A stretch of 64,000 nt of DNA from Lacticaseibacillus zeae DSM 20178 = KCTC 3804 (GTDB taxonomy: Bacteria; Bacillota; Bacilli; Lactobacillales; Lactobacillaceae). The translations under genes were made by a program, and so were the position numbers. Each line of letters starts with the position of its first letter. Position 1 is the stretch's first letter. The DNA lies in NCBI RefSeq assembly GCF_000260435.1, contig NZ_BACQ01000031.1, positions 267,714 through 331,713 on the forward strand, in the 5' to 3' direction. The notes beneath the pieces were generated by a model. That model was not told where the DNA came from. It saw only the letters and a program-made list of their open reading frames with translations, and made no database searches. This document shows, in pieces, positions 25,990-34,624 of the stretch.

Positions 25990-26022
25990 AAAAAAACTGA
26001 AGTCCGCGTTTTGGGACTCCAG
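25990..26022 (-). terminator. Terminator of the serine-rich protein gene
   Basis: On the minus strand CTGGAGTCC pairs with GGACTTCAG, followed by TTTTTTT, 20-50 bases past the stop at 26044. Confidence 0.88.
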
Positions 26023-26043
26023 TTCGCTCAAAAGATATTAAGA

Positions 26044-27201
26044 TTAATTGTTTTGGCTAGATGATTGGGCATTATCAGAACTTGTGGTTGGTGCAGAGCT
26101 GCTGGTGCTTGAGGAAGAACTTGTCTTACTGCTGCTGCCACTGTCACCATTTGGGCCCCATGTCCACTGATAAGAACCATCACTCATCGTTACGGATTTT
26201 ACCGTCATATCATCAACAGACTTACCTTGAACTTTGATGGCTGCGACAGCGTCATCATAAGTCTTATACAGGCCACCACTGAGAACCGTTGTCATCGGTT
26301 CCAAGCTACTAGAAGCAGTCGGAGCAGATGATGGTTGCGGCTGATTGTCTGACTTGCTTGAGGAACTGCTACTTGTCGCCGCGGAGGAGGACTGATCGGT
26401 CTGGTTTGACTGACTGGCGCTGCTGGTCGGTGCCTGACTAGATGAGTTATCCTTCTTGCCGACGCCACTGGCCGGTTCCGAACTGGTGGTAGTTGCGTCT
26501 TGTTTTTGCGTGCTTTGACCACTTGATGTCGTGTTACCCATCGCAACATTTGAGTCGCTGCTTTCCTGTGACTTACGGGCAACTTGAACTAATGGCAAAA
26601 CATTCTTGGCAAAGTCCTGGTTCTCGACATTTTCAACAGCGTTAACGGCTAAGTCGACACTGCTGCTGCTGAGATCAGACTTGGGGTGCTGCAGGTTTTG
26701 ATCCTTGTAGAGTTTCTGAATCTGGGAAATTGCGAGCGACTTTCTGTAAAGTTGACTGACTGATTGCTGGTAATCAGCAGCAAATTCAGGCTTAGTCGAC
26801 GCAATGGCCTTGTAAGCCTCATTGGCCTGCGAACCATCTTGGGCAATTTGCGCCAGATTGCTGCTCTGAGCCTTCGTGGTTTCTTCAATCGTCAGCATGT
26901 AACTGGCTGCATCAGCGTCTTGTTTATCTTTCAGAATCGTTTTCTTTTGCTTGCGATCATCAACATTGTTGGCCAGTTGCTTCAACTTTTCTTGAGTTGA
27001 AGTTACCGCGGCCCTAGACAAATGTTTAGCTGGAAAAGTTCGCTTTGCGGATGTGTATAGTTGATTGGTTTGTTGCGTTGCCGCTTGAACCGCGTGTTGC
27101 GCAAATGAGGTATCGATCGTGCTCCGCATCCCGTAGAAAACGGTCAGGTACCCAGCGATCAAGGTGCCGACCAGGATTTGGAAAATATGTTTCTGTTTCA
27201 T
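26044..27201 (-). CDS. Serine-rich exported/anchored protein, paralog A
   Basis: A 385-residue protein of unknown function. It has an N-terminal hydrophobic segment (IFQILVGTLIAGYLTVFYG, about residues 6-24) acting as signal anchor, then FAQHAVQAATQQTNQLYTS, a helical, Gln/Lys/Ala-rich region to about residue 230, a Ser/Thr/Gln-rich stretch (~235-300), a compact part (TYDDAVAAIKVQGKS...YQWTWGPNG), and a Ser-rich tail. No LPXTG motif is seen. The start has GGAGGTG 7 bases upstream. The product at 31269-32108 shares the same anchor and first helical region. Function unknown; surface-exposed spacer or lysis-modulating protein are possibilities only. Confidence 0.75.
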   Translation of the reverse strand: MKQKHIFQILVGTLIAGYLTVFYGMRSTIDTSFAQHAVQAATQQTNQLYTSAKRTFPAKHLSRAAVTSTQEKLKQLANNVDDRKQKKTILKDKQDADAASYMLTIEETTKAQSSNLAQIAQDGSQANEAYKAIASTKPEFAADYQQSVSQLYRKSLAISQIQKLYKDQNLQHPKSDLSSSSVDLAVNAVENVENQDFAKNVLPLVQVARKSQESSDSNVAMGNTTSSGQSTQKQDATTTSSEPASGVGKKDNSSSQAPTSSASQSNQTDQSSSAATSSSSSSKSDNQPQPSSAPTASSSLEPMTTVLSGGLYKTYDDAVAAIKVQGKSVDDMTVKSVTMSDGSYQWTWGPNGDSGSSSKTSSSSSTSSSAPTTSSDNAQSSSQNN

Positions 27202-27322
27202 TGATGCCACCTCCAATAACCTAATGGTACGGGCTGGACTTAACAGGACCATTGCAAACAGGTCACGAATTGAATCTTTTTTGTTACACATTAATATATT
27301 CGTAATATAAGGGGTTTACTAA

Positions 27323-27442
27323 ATGAATGCAACCCCTGCCAAACCGAAAAGACGCCGCGGTGACGATAACAGCAACAATGAGCGCCGATTAAGATTATTT
27401 TTGCCTGTTTGGTTATTTAAAGACGAGATGCTTGACAAATAA
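27323..27442 (+). CDS. Possible small basic protein (39 aa)
   Basis: A short ORF starting ATG with AAGGGG 9 bases upstream. The product is MNATPAKPKRRRG..., then acidic/Asn residues, then a hydrophobic LRLFLPVWLF patch. It lies directly before the T-box leader and its stop overlaps the leader's TTGACA. No family recognised. It may be a real small protein or chance. Confidence 0.35.
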   Translation: MNATPAKPKRRRGDDNSNNERRLRLFLPVWLFKDEMLDK

Positions 27443-27460
27443 CCGAGCAGTCGGTTAACG
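27432..27460 (+). promoter_or_regulatory. Leader promoter region with TetR-type palindrome
   Basis: TTGACA (-35-like, 27432-27437) is followed by the perfect palindrome AACCGA-GCAG-TCGGTT (27441-27456) in the spacer. The geometry is typical of TetR-family operators. A good -10 is not obvious (TTAACG at 27455-27460). Confidence 0.5.
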
Positions 27461-27490
27461 TTGGTGTCAATCAAATAAACCGTTCATGCA

Positions 27491-27780
27491 AACCTTTGAA
27501 GTGGAGATCAAGCTGATGGTGCACGCACAGAGAGCCGGCGATGCTGAGAGTCCGGCCGAACGCAAGTCAGTAAATGGACCACTGAGGGTTCCCCCGAAAG
27601 ATCATCGAGTACGGGGAAACGTGTTGGCATACGTCAGTTGTCGCCGGGGTGTTGGCCCCGGGCTAAGCGTGATCATCAACTGCCAAGGGCAAAAACCCTA
27701 GGCGCAGTCTCATGATCAAACTAAGGTGGCACCGCGGGAAACCGTCCTTAACAAGAATGTTTGTTATGGACGGTTTTTTT
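27491..27780 (+). ncRNA. T-box riboswitch (likely methionine specifier)
   Basis: A complete T-box leader. Stem I includes GTGG/CCAC (27501-27504/27579-27582) and CTGAT/GTCAG (27513-27517/27566-27570), enclosing a specifier loop with TAAATGGA on its 3' side; the aligned triplet is ATG (27574-27576), read here as Met. The AGAGAGCCGG apical region is typical. The T-box AAGGTGGCACCGCGGG lies at 27723-27738 and the terminator CCGTCC/GGACGG plus T-run at 27742-27780. Uncharged tRNA should allow readthrough to the peptide-binding lipoprotein gene. The specifier reading is by hand. Confidence 0.93.
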
Positions 27781-27783
27781 GTT

Positions 27784-27904
27784 GTGAGCGCGAGCCAGCC
27801 CGGTTAGAAACCGGAGTGTAAGTGGCCTTGGGCGTGATGGCCCGGGCTTGGCCATTGCGACCAAGGTTCTTACACGCAGGTTTCTGGGCTGGCGAGCGCG
27901 TTAT
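27784..27904 (+). repeat. Palindromic repeat unit 10 (full), between T-box and its gene
   Basis: Full unit, + orientation, with the AGCCCGG...AGAAACC / GGTTTCTGGGCT outer arm. It begins 3-4 bases after the T-box terminator T-run, so a readthrough transcript would contain it. Confidence 0.9.
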
Positions 27905-27911
27905 GGAACGC

Positions 27912-28032
27912 TGAGCGTGAACTGGCGCGCTTAGGAGCCGGAGTGTAAGTAGCCTTGGTCGCAATGGCCCGGGCTTAGGCCATTGCGACCAAGGTCCTTA
28001 CACGCAGGCTCCTGCGCCAGTGAACGCGTTAT
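27912..28032 (+). repeat. Palindromic repeat unit 11 (full)
   Basis: Tandem partner of unit 10, 7 bases on, same orientation but with the other outer-arm type (CTGGCGC...AGGAGCC / GGCTCCTGCGCCAG). Arm changes are compensated on both sides. Confidence 0.9.
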
Positions 28033-28120
28033 GGAGTGCAACAGCATCGGCCAAATTTCCCTTTCTCCAACTCCAACGCCAAGCCCTCCAACCAAAAATA
28101 CTCTCACGAGGTGGCACAAA

Positions 28121-29731
28121 ATGAAAAAGTATAACTCCCTGGGACTAACCTGCATCACCCTAACCCTACTTCTAGCCGCATGCGGCCAATCAACCAAAGC
28201 GGCGACCAACCAACGTACCCTAAACGTTGCCGTCAGCACCGAGGCCAGCTCCCTTGATCCGGCCCATGCAGTCGATGCAACCAGCGGCGCCATTCTGCAG
28301 CAAATCATGACGCCATTGTATGACCATGACAAATCCGGCAAAATCATTCCGGCCATGGCCACTAAGGTCGTGAAGCCAACTAACAATGGTAAAACTTACA
28401 CCCTCACGTTGCGCAAAGATGTCAAATGGAGTGATGGCACCCCGGTAACGGCCAAGGATTTTGTCTATTCACTCAAGCGGATTGTGGACCCAAAAACCAA
28501 AACCGAATTCGCCTACCAATATGATGCCATTGCCAATTATCAGGACATCGTCGACGGTAAAAAGTCGCCCGATACCCTTGGCGTTTCCGCTCCAAGCAAA
28601 TATGTCCTGAAAATCCAACTCAGTCAGCCGACCCCCTATTTTTCCAGTCAGATGACCGGTTATTACCCGACCAATGAAGCAGCGGTTAAACGCTATGGCA
28701 AGAAATTCGGTTCAAGCGCCGACAAAATTGTGACGAACGGCGCCTACAAAATCAAAAACTTCAGCACCACTAGTGATAGCTGGGACTATGTGAAAGATCC
28801 AAACTTCTACGCGGCTAAAACCGTCAAGATCAATCACGTTCACGTCAATGTTTTGAAAGATTCCAGTACAGTCGACAACCTTTTTGCGACTGGCAAGTTA
28901 GACGATGCGCCGCTATCTGGCAACTTGATTCAAAAAGAAGCGCAAAACCCAGCCTTGACGAAGACACCGGCCGCTAATATGAACTATCTGCAACTCAATA
29001 CCAAGAATCCGCAGCTTAATAACGTCAACTTGCGCCGTGCCATTTCAGCCGCACTCGATCGGCAGGCGCTCACGAGTAAAGTTCTGCAGGATGGCTCCCA
29101 ACCGGCCAAAGCATTTGTACCCAAGGGTCTCAAAACCAATCCAACCACCGGCAAAGACTTTACCGAAGATGCCAAGACGCCGCTGACATATTCGCCAACC
29201 AAGGCCAAAGCGTATCTCAAGACGGCATTGAAGGAGCTGAACACTGATAGTATCAGTTTCTCGATTCTCACTTCTGATGTCGATACAGATAAGCAGGTCG
29301 GTGAATACATTCAGAGCCAGCTAACCAAGGTATTGCCACAGCTGAAGGTCACGGTCAGCAGCCTGCCAAAAATGACGCGCATTCAGCGATCGCTTGATGG
29401 CAAGTTTGACGCGGTCTTGATGGGCTGGAACTCAACGATTCAGGATCCGTCAGATTATCTGAACACGGCGACGGCGGATAACATTTCGAACTTTTCGAAG
29501 TTTAGCGATGAGCAATTCACCGCGTTGATGAAAAAGGTCAACACCACCACGGGTCAAAGTGCCACCGCCCGCTATCAGCAAGAACTAGCCGCTAATGCCC
29601 GCGTGATTGACGTAGCTGGCTACATTCCGGTCTTCCAAAGTGCCAATAGTCGCCTGATCAACACCAAAGTCGGCGGTTTACATTACAGCATGTTGCAACC
29701 GGCCGAATATCGCTATGCGTATTTTAAATAA
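28121..29731 (+). CDS. Oligopeptide ABC transporter substrate-binding lipoprotein
   Basis: A 536-residue SBP_bac_5 (OppA/DppE) protein. A lipoprotein signal peptide ends in the lipobox LLAAC (Cys about residue 21). The mature part has the family start LNVAVSTEASSLDPAHAVD and VKWSDGTPVTAKDFVYSLKRI. It binds peptides outside the membrane and delivers them to an Opp permease, which is not encoded here. ATG 28121 has GAGGTG upstream. Control by the upstream T-box, probably Met-specific, suggests a role in acquiring methionine-containing peptides. The M20 dipeptidase gene follows 24 bases after. Confidence 0.92.
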   Translation: MKKYNSLGLTCITLTLLLAACGQSTKAATNQRTLNVAVSTEASSLDPAHAVDATSGAILQQIMTPLYDHDKSGKIIPAMATKVVKPTNNGKTYTLTLRKDVKWSDGTPVTAKDFVYSLKRIVDPKTKTEFAYQYDAIANYQDIVDGKKSPDTLGVSAPSKYVLKIQLSQPTPYFSSQMTGYYPTNEAAVKRYGKKFGSSADKIVTNGAYKIKNFSTTSDSWDYVKDPNFYAAKTVKINHVHVNVLKDSSTVDNLFATGKLDDAPLSGNLIQKEAQNPALTKTPAANMNYLQLNTKNPQLNNVNLRRAISAALDRQALTSKVLQDGSQPAKAFVPKGLKTNPTTGKDFTEDAKTPLTYSPTKAKAYLKTALKELNTDSISFSILTSDVDTDKQVGEYIQSQLTKVLPQLKVTVSSLPKMTRIQRSLDGKFDAVLMGWNSTIQDPSDYLNTATADNISNFSKFSDEQFTALMKKVNTTTGQSATARYQQELAANARVIDVAGYIPVFQSANSRLINTKVGGLHYSMLQPAEYRYAYFK

Positions 29732-29755
29732 GGTAATAAGAAAGCAGGCTTGAAA

Positions 29756-31090
29756 ATGAATCTTCCCATGCAAGCATTTTTATCTCAATATTTGCAGTTA
29801 CGTTCGGTTTCGTTAGCGGCCGACAACCAAATTGCCGAAACAGCGGCCTTTTTAAAGGAACAATTTACTAAACTTGGCGCGACCACCAGTCGGATTTTAA
29901 CCACCGACGCGGCGAATCCAGCGGTGTACGCGGTTTTCCCAGCTCAATCCGCGGATGCACCGACGTTACTTTTCTATAATCACTATGACGTTCAGCCGGC
30001 TGAACCCTTGGATTTATGGAAAAGTGATCCATTCAAATTAAAAATGACGGACACTCACCTGTATGCTCGCGGGATTAATGATGACAAAGGCGAGTTAGCT
30101 GCACGGCTGGCTGCGATTCAACGGTTACAGGCGCAAGGTGGCTTGCCGTGTACGATTAAGTTTCTTGTTGAAGGTGGGGAAGAACAAGGCAGTCCGCACT
30201 TGGAAGACTTGTTGAAGCAATATGCGGATTTGTTGGCGGCGGACTTTTGTTTGTGGGAATCCGGCGGGCGCAATGAGCAAGGCAAGTTTCAGATTTCGCT
30301 CGGCGTCAAAGGTGGCGTGGCGTTTCAGCTCAGTGTCAAGACGGCCGATTTTGATCTTCACTCCAGCTTAGGCGCGATCACCGAGAATCCGGCATGGCGC
30401 TTAGTGCAGGCGCTGGCGACCTTGAAGAATGCCAAAGACGAGATCACGATTCCGCATTTTCTCGATGCTGTGAAGCCTCTGACCACCACCCAAAAGCAAC
30501 TCATCGACAGTGCGGTTTTTGATTACGCGGCTTTTGCGAAGAACTATGGCATCACGCGTTCGGCGACGGTGCCTGCAGACGAGATTAAAGAAGCGCTGTA
30601 TAACCGACCGAGTATGACGATCAACGGTTTTTCAAGCGGGTATGAAGGCCCGGGGATCGGCAAAACGATTCTGCCGCATACCGCTCTGGCCAAGATCGAT
30701 CTACGGTTGGTTCCGGACCAAACGCCAGCCGAGACTGTGCGCCTAATCAAAGCGGCATTAACAGCCGGCGGTTATGATGACGTCATTGTGTCAGACTTTC
30801 TCGGCGAGCCGCCTTTCCGAACCGATCCGGACGACCCGCGCGTGCAGGAGGCGGTGGCACTGGCCAAGGCGACTTATGGGGATGACGCGGTTCAAGTCGA
30901 ATTGAACTCGCCAGGCAGCGGCCCCATGAAGTATTTTTATGACATCAATCACGCCCCGATCATCTCCTGTGGCATCGGCAATGCCAACTCAGCAGCGCAC
31001 GGGCCCAATGAGAATGTGGCGATTGCGGATTACTTGAGTTTTATTGATTATCTGACGCAACTGGTGGGTGAGTTGGCGGTAAGAGCATGA
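29756..31090 (+). CDS. M20-family dipeptidase (PepV-like metallopeptidase)
   Basis: A 444-residue zinc peptidase of the M20/ArgE/DapE group. Metal-binding motifs are visible: NHYDVQP (about residues 74-80), RGINDDKGELAA (Asp bridging metals), VEGGEEQGSP (Glu general base and ligand) and a late GGIGNANSAAHGPNEN. Cytoplasmic. It should cleave peptides brought in by the linked lipoprotein system, under the same T-box leader. The ATG at 29756 is preferred over the TTG at 29750 for spacing to AAGCAGG. Exact specificity is unknown. Confidence 0.9.
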   Translation: MNLPMQAFLSQYLQLRSVSLAADNQIAETAAFLKEQFTKLGATTSRILTTDAANPAVYAVFPAQSADAPTLLFYNHYDVQPAEPLDLWKSDPFKLKMTDTHLYARGINDDKGELAARLAAIQRLQAQGGLPCTIKFLVEGGEEQGSPHLEDLLKQYADLLAADFCLWESGGRNEQGKFQISLGVKGGVAFQLSVKTADFDLHSSLGAITENPAWRLVQALATLKNAKDEITIPHFLDAVKPLTTTQKQLIDSAVFDYAAFAKNYGITRSATVPADEIKEALYNRPSMTINGFSSGYEGPGIGKTILPHTALAKIDLRLVPDQTPAETVRLIKAALTAGGYDDVIVSDFLGEPPFRTDPDDPRVQEAVALAKATYGDDAVQVELNSPGSGPMKYFYDINHAPIISCGIGNANSAAHGPNENVAIADYLSFIDYLTQLVGELAVRA

Positions 31091-31197
31091 AAGATGAACA
31101 GCTTGAGAAGTTTTGCAGGCAAACATTGAAACAAATTCAGGCCAGAACGTCGATATCGAAGCGAAGCTTCTGGCAACGTATGACGAAGATGATGTGA
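31087..31197 (+). CDS. Possible 36-aa ORF overlapping the M20 stop, or gene remnant
   Basis: An ATG overlaps the M20 stop (ATGA) and opens a 36-residue frame (MKDEQLEKFCRQTLKQ...). A second frame over the same DNA ends in an acidic helix-like tail (DIEAKLLATYDEDDVK), which looks protein-like. The region may be a frameshifted remnant of a small gene. Low confidence. Confidence 0.25.
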   Translation: MKDEQLEKFCRQTLKQIQARTSISKRSFWQRMTKMM

Positions 31198-31215
31198 AAT
31201 GATGTCGCAAAAGGC

Positions 31216-31260
31216 AAAACAAAGAGGCTGCGCATGATTGGCGTGCAGCCTCTTTGTTTT
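31216..31260. terminator. Bidirectional terminator
   Basis: AAAACAAAGAGGCTGC pairs with GCAGCCTCTTTGTTTT around a short loop, between the converging M20 unit and the minus-strand serine-rich gene. Confidence 0.95.
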
Positions 31261-31268
31261 GGAACAGC

Positions 31269-32108
31269 TTAACCTTGCGAACTCGAAGAACTAGCAGAAC
31301 TTGCCGACGATGAGTTGCTGGACTCCTGCTGGCTTTGATCAGATTCATTGCTGGTACTTGAACCGGAAGATGTCGACTGACTGTTCGTGGCAGATGACTC
31401 GGAGCCACTTACTGAGGAACTTGGTACCGTCGAGGACGATACACTTGCTTCAGCGCTGGAAGTGTCATCCGAAGCCGCTTGCTGCGCGGTGGCGATTGCC
31501 GGCAGCATTTGGTCGGCCAGTTGTTGGTTATCAATATGTTTGAGCGCTGCCAAGGCGGCTTGAATCTCACTGGTACTCAGGCCGGATTTGGGTTCTTTAA
31601 AATCAGCGTCAGTAAATAAGCTGGCAACTTTAGCCACGGCCGCCTCTTGATCGGATAGCCGCGCAACCTGTTTTTGATAAGTCTGAACGAACGTCGGCTT
31701 TTGTTTGGCCAGTTTGGCTAATGCTTGCTGCGATTCGCTTGTTAACGTCTTCAACTCAGTCAATTTGGTTGGTTTTTGTGCCACCGCGTTTTTGACAGTT
31801 AGCATTTGCTTAGCGGCGTCTAAGTCTGCCTGGGCGCTGGCGAGCTGGTTAGCCTGCTCTGGCTCGGTGAGTTTGCGCCGTGCTGCTTGTAAACTGGCTT
31901 CGGCGGCAGCAATTTTTTCCTGACTAAGTTGCGTGGCCGGCAGTTGATGCGACGAATCCTTGAACAAGGTATCAACTTGATTGGTAGCCGCTTGAACGGC
32001 GTGTGCTGATTGGGTGTCGGTCCAGGTGCTGTGCGCGCCATAAAAAAGCGTGAAACAACCTGCGACTAGCGTGACGACGATGATCGAAAACAACGTCCTG
32101 CGCTTCAT
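31269..32108 (-). CDS. Serine-rich exported/anchored protein, paralog B
   Basis: A 279-residue protein related to the product at 26044-27201. It shares the anchor (LFSIIVVTLVAGCFTLFYGAHST here, FYGMRST in A), then AHAVQAATNQVDTLFKDS and a long helical region rich in Ala/Gln/Lys to about residue 205, followed by a Ser-rich tail. It lacks the compact domain that paralog A has before its tail. AGGAGG lies 9 bases upstream of the start, and a truncated repeat abuts that SD. The two paralogs bracket the T-box peptide-uptake unit. Function unknown. Confidence 0.75.
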   Translation of the reverse strand: MKRRTLFSIIVVTLVAGCFTLFYGAHSTWTDTQSAHAVQAATNQVDTLFKDSSHQLPATQLSQEKIAAAEASLQAARRKLTEPEQANQLASAQADLDAAKQMLTVKNAVAQKPTKLTELKTLTSESQQALAKLAKQKPTFVQTYQKQVARLSDQEAAVAKVASLFTDADFKEPKSGLSTSEIQAALAALKHIDNQQLADQMLPAIATAQQAASDDTSSAEASVSSSTVPSSSVSGSESSATNSQSTSSGSSTSNESDQSQQESSNSSSASSASSSSSQG

Positions 32109-32122
32109 AAATAAATTCCTCC

Positions 32123-32161
32123 TGAACGTGAGCCGACTTCTGTGCCGGGGATCGCGTTAAT
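32123..32161 (+). repeat. Palindromic repeat unit 12 (internally deleted)
   Basis: TGAACGTGAGCCG joined directly to ACTTCTGTGCCGGGGATCG and CGTTAATG: both ends remain but the central ~80 bases are gone. The left end abuts CCTCCT, the complement of the SD of paralog B. The rest of the 32162-32370 gap has no supported gene. Confidence 0.75.
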
Positions 32162-32370
32162 GTGCGTGATAATAAAAAAAGTTCAACTGAAAATCGCTGC
32201 GTCCAAGACACATGACCATGAAACCCAAGTATCATTGAACAACAGCTGTCCAGTTACAAAAGTTTTGTTTAAAAATACGTAATCTCTTTAGCAAAGCTTA
32301 ATTCTAGCACGTTCCGGAAGAAAAGCAATGAAAACGGATACATAATTGTAGCGGCGGGATTCGCACACCC

Positions 32371-32420
32371 AAAAGAGCCCTCAAATTGCCAAATAAATCG
32401 CGCAATTTAAGGGCACTTTT
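32371..32420 (-). terminator. Terminator of the hexulose-phosphate operon
   Basis: Minus strand: AAAAGTGCCC TTAAATTGCG pairs with GCAATTTGAGGGCTCTTTT, about 45 bases beyond the stop of the last gene. Confidence 0.88.
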
Positions 32421-32464
32421 CGAAATCTAGGAAAAACAAAGCTTCATTTCAGAACGATCATGAT

Positions 32465-33007
32465 TTATTCGACATTGACGTGTTCATGCAAAGCATCAGC
32501 GTTACTGGTGTCATCACGTTTAGCTAATTTCAACGTCAGGGCATCCAAGGTGATGTGGACGGTCTGGTCGAACAAAGTCGATAAGAGCTGGATTGATTTA
32601 ACGCCGGCGCCGGTTTTGGTTGCACCGGGAACGATCACGACCGCATCGGCGAGTTTGGCCAGTGGCGAGTCAACGGCACTGGTGAAGGCCACGATGTTGA
32701 GGCCGAGTTTCTTGGCTGCCTCTGTATCGGCGATGATGCTTTTTGTGGTGCCTGAGCCGGAAACTGCCACCCAGGTATCGCCTTTTTGAATGGATGGGGT
32801 AATGGTTTCGCCCATCACATAGTCGGTGTAGCCAATGTGCATGAGGCGCATAGCGAAGCCTTTTGCCTGAAAACCGCTGCGGCCGGCACCGATGACGAAA
32901 ATGCGTTTGTCCTTGGCCAGGTATGGCATGGCTGCGTCTAATTGACTTTCATCGACAAGTGCCATGACTTGGCTTATTTCTGCCATAATATCCGGAATGA
33001 CTTTCAT
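32465..33007 (-). CDS. hxlB: 6-phospho-3-hexuloisomerase-like SIS-domain protein
   Basis: A 180-residue SIS-domain isomerase. The sugar-phosphate site is FVIGAGRSGFQAKGFAMRL (about residues 36-54), followed by AVSGSGTTKSI near residue 85. The family interconverts D-arabino-3-hexulose 6-P and fructose 6-P. It overlaps the upstream hxlA-like gene by 4 bases, the usual HPS-PHI pairing of the ribulose monophosphate route. In this operon, with a kinase and carboxylate-type permease, the pair may act on a diet-derived sugar acid rather than formaldehyde. Confidence 0.88.
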   Translation of the reverse strand: MKVIPDIMAEISQVMALVDESQLDAAMPYLAKDKRIFVIGAGRSGFQAKGFAMRLMHIGYTDYVMGETITPSIQKGDTWVAVSGSGTTKSIIADTEAAKKLGLNIVAFTSAVDSPLAKLADAVVIVPGATKTGAGVKSIQLLSTLFDQTVHITLDALTLKLAKRDDTSNADALHEHVNVE

Positions 33008-33630
33008 GCGTTTATTGCCTCCATAAATTGTTGTGCCGTTGCGACTGGATCGGCTGCCTTGGTGATGGCGCTGCCGATGATGACGATTTCGGTTAATCCT
33101 TGTGCAGCCAACGCTGTTGCCCCGGCTAAATCAATCCCGCCGGCAATCGCCAGTCGCTTGAGTTGCGGAAAGGCGGCGTGAAAATCGGCCACCGTTGCGG
33201 TCGGGTCCAGGTGATCTTGGCGGTCAGTGCTATGGTGCAGCGCATAAATCGCATTTGGGAAAATACTGATGACTTGCTGCTTGGCCGCATCAACCTCCAT
33301 CAAGTCGATCATCATTTCCTTTTTCGCCGCATCCGTCGCCGCTGCCGTTGTTTTCAGAGTTGCCAGTGACGCCGCACCCATCACGGTTAAAATGTCGGCC
33401 CCCGCCGCAAAGCCTTGTTTGAATTCATAGCCACCTTCGTCAATGGTCTTCAGGTCGATGAGTAACTGCGATGTGCGAATCGCCGCCCGCATTGCGCGAA
33501 AACCGGCCAAGCCCTCATCCTTCACCAAGCTGGTACCCATTTCGATAATCGCTACTTTGCCATCTAATTGTTGCGCTAATGCAACCGCATCGGCTAATGG
33601 TACCCGATCAATTGCCACCTGTAATTTCAT
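33004..33630 (-). CDS. hxlA: 3-hexulose-6-phosphate synthase / keto-gulonate-P decarboxylase family
   Basis: A 208-residue OMP-decarboxylase-suprafamily TIM barrel. The metal/catalytic motif D59-L-K61-T-I-D64 reads DLKTIDEGG, as in 3-hexulose-6-P synthase; MGTSLV near residue 31 and AGGI (163-166) with GSAITKA (186-192) form the phosphate site. The segment LHHSTDRQ (131-138) aligns better with KGPDC YHRSRDAQ than with HPS HTGLDEQ, but lacks the KGPDC Arg. Substrate is therefore open between hexulose-P synthesis/cleavage and keto-acid-P decarboxylation. It overlaps the kinase gene by 4 bases. Confidence 0.85.
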   Translation of the reverse strand: MKLQVAIDRVPLADAVALAQQLDGKVAIIEMGTSLVKDEGLAGFRAMRAAIRTSQLLIDLKTIDEGGYEFKQGFAAGADILTVMGAASLATLKTTAAATDAAKKEMMIDLMEVDAAKQQVISIFPNAIYALHHSTDRQDHLDPTATVADFHAAFPQLKRLAIAGGIDLAGATALAAQGLTEIVIIGSAITKAADPVATAQQFMEAINA

Positions 33631-34604
33631 TCAAAATCGTCTCCCATCACAGCCAGATTTTTGTCCAAAAAGGCTTGCAGTTGGTCTGGCGTCGGATAAC
33701 CGTCATTATCGCCAGGCGCCTGAACCGCAAAAGCGCCAATTGCGTTTGCGCGGACGACCGCGTCACGTTGGGACTTGCCTTCCATCAAGGCGGTAATCAA
33801 TCCCAAGGCAAAACCATCACCGGCGCCAACCGTATCAACGACCTGCGCCACTTTAAAGCCTTTCACCCAATAACCGGCTTCACCTTTATTTTTAACATAT
33901 GCACCTTTAGGACCGACTTTGACGACCACCGTTTGCGTGCGTTCGCTTTGATTGAGGTAAAAATCGGCAATCGTTTCCGGATCGCGCGAGCCCACCAAAA
34001 GTTCCCCTTCGTTGTCGCCAGGCAAAATAATCTCGGCTTCTTTTGCCAGCTCATTGAGTGTTGCCGCCATTTTTTGCGGGCTGGACCACAACTGCGGGCG
34101 CAAGTTCGGGTCGAAGGTCGTCCGGATATTGTGTTCATGCAGCAGGTCAATTAAGTGACGAAAAGCAGCCAGTGCCTGTTCCGAAATCGCCGGGAAAATG
34201 CCGGAAAGATGGGCAAATTTCACCTCCGAAAAGTCAATGCGATCGAGCGTTTTGGCATCGAAGTGGGCAGCGGCAGAACCCCGCCGGAAATAGAAAATAT
34301 CCGGATCGCCGGTTGAAACCTTATTTTTAAGCTGGAACGCGGTCCAATAATCAGGCGTACTATCAATATAATCGGTTTGGACATGATTTTCACGCAACTG
34401 GTCCTTGATGAAATCGCCAAATGGGTCTTCGCCTAGCCGCGTGATATATTGCGCCGAGTGACCTAAACGCGAAACTCCGACAGCCACATTGACCTCGGCT
34501 CCGGCCAGATACTTCCGGAAGTTCAAAGCATCCTTGAGTGTTTGATCCGTATCCTGTGAAGCAAAAAGCGCAATTGGTTCTCCGATGGTAAGAAATTCTG
34601 ACAT
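33627..34604 (-). CDS. PfkB-family sugar kinase (2-keto-3-deoxygluconate kinase-like)
   Basis: A 325-residue ribokinase-fold enzyme. The N-terminal GEPIALF and GAEVNVAVGVSRLG are typical of KdgK-like members; the catalytic DTVGAGDGFALGL (Asp about residue 263) and ATP site are present. It phosphorylates a ketose or keto-sugar acid at the terminal hydroxyl. SD AGAGGGGG lies upstream, just after repeat unit 13. Downstream are the hexulose-phosphate genes (4-base overlap), so its product is probably their substrate. Confidence 0.9.
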   Translation of the reverse strand: MSEFLTIGEPIALFASQDTDQTLKDALNFRKYLAGAEVNVAVGVSRLGHSAQYITRLGEDPFGDFIKDQLRENHVQTDYIDSTPDYWTAFQLKNKVSTGDPDIFYFRRGSAAAHFDAKTLDRIDFSEVKFAHLSGIFPAISEQALAAFRHLIDLLHEHNIRTTFDPNLRPQLWSSPQKMAATLNELAKEAEIILPGDNEGELLVGSRDPETIADFYLNQSERTQTVVVKVGPKGAYVKNKGEAGYWVKGFKVAQVVDTVGAGDGFALGLITALMEGKSQRDAVVRANAIGAFAVQAPGDNDGYPTPDQLQAFLDKNLAVMGDDFE

Positions 34605-34624
34605 GGTATGTTCCCCCTCTTTAA

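Noticed and set aside
27983..28120. Upstream extension of the peptide-binding protein into repeat unit 11
   Set aside because: The lipoprotein signal starts at 28121 with its own SD; extended residues come from the repeat.
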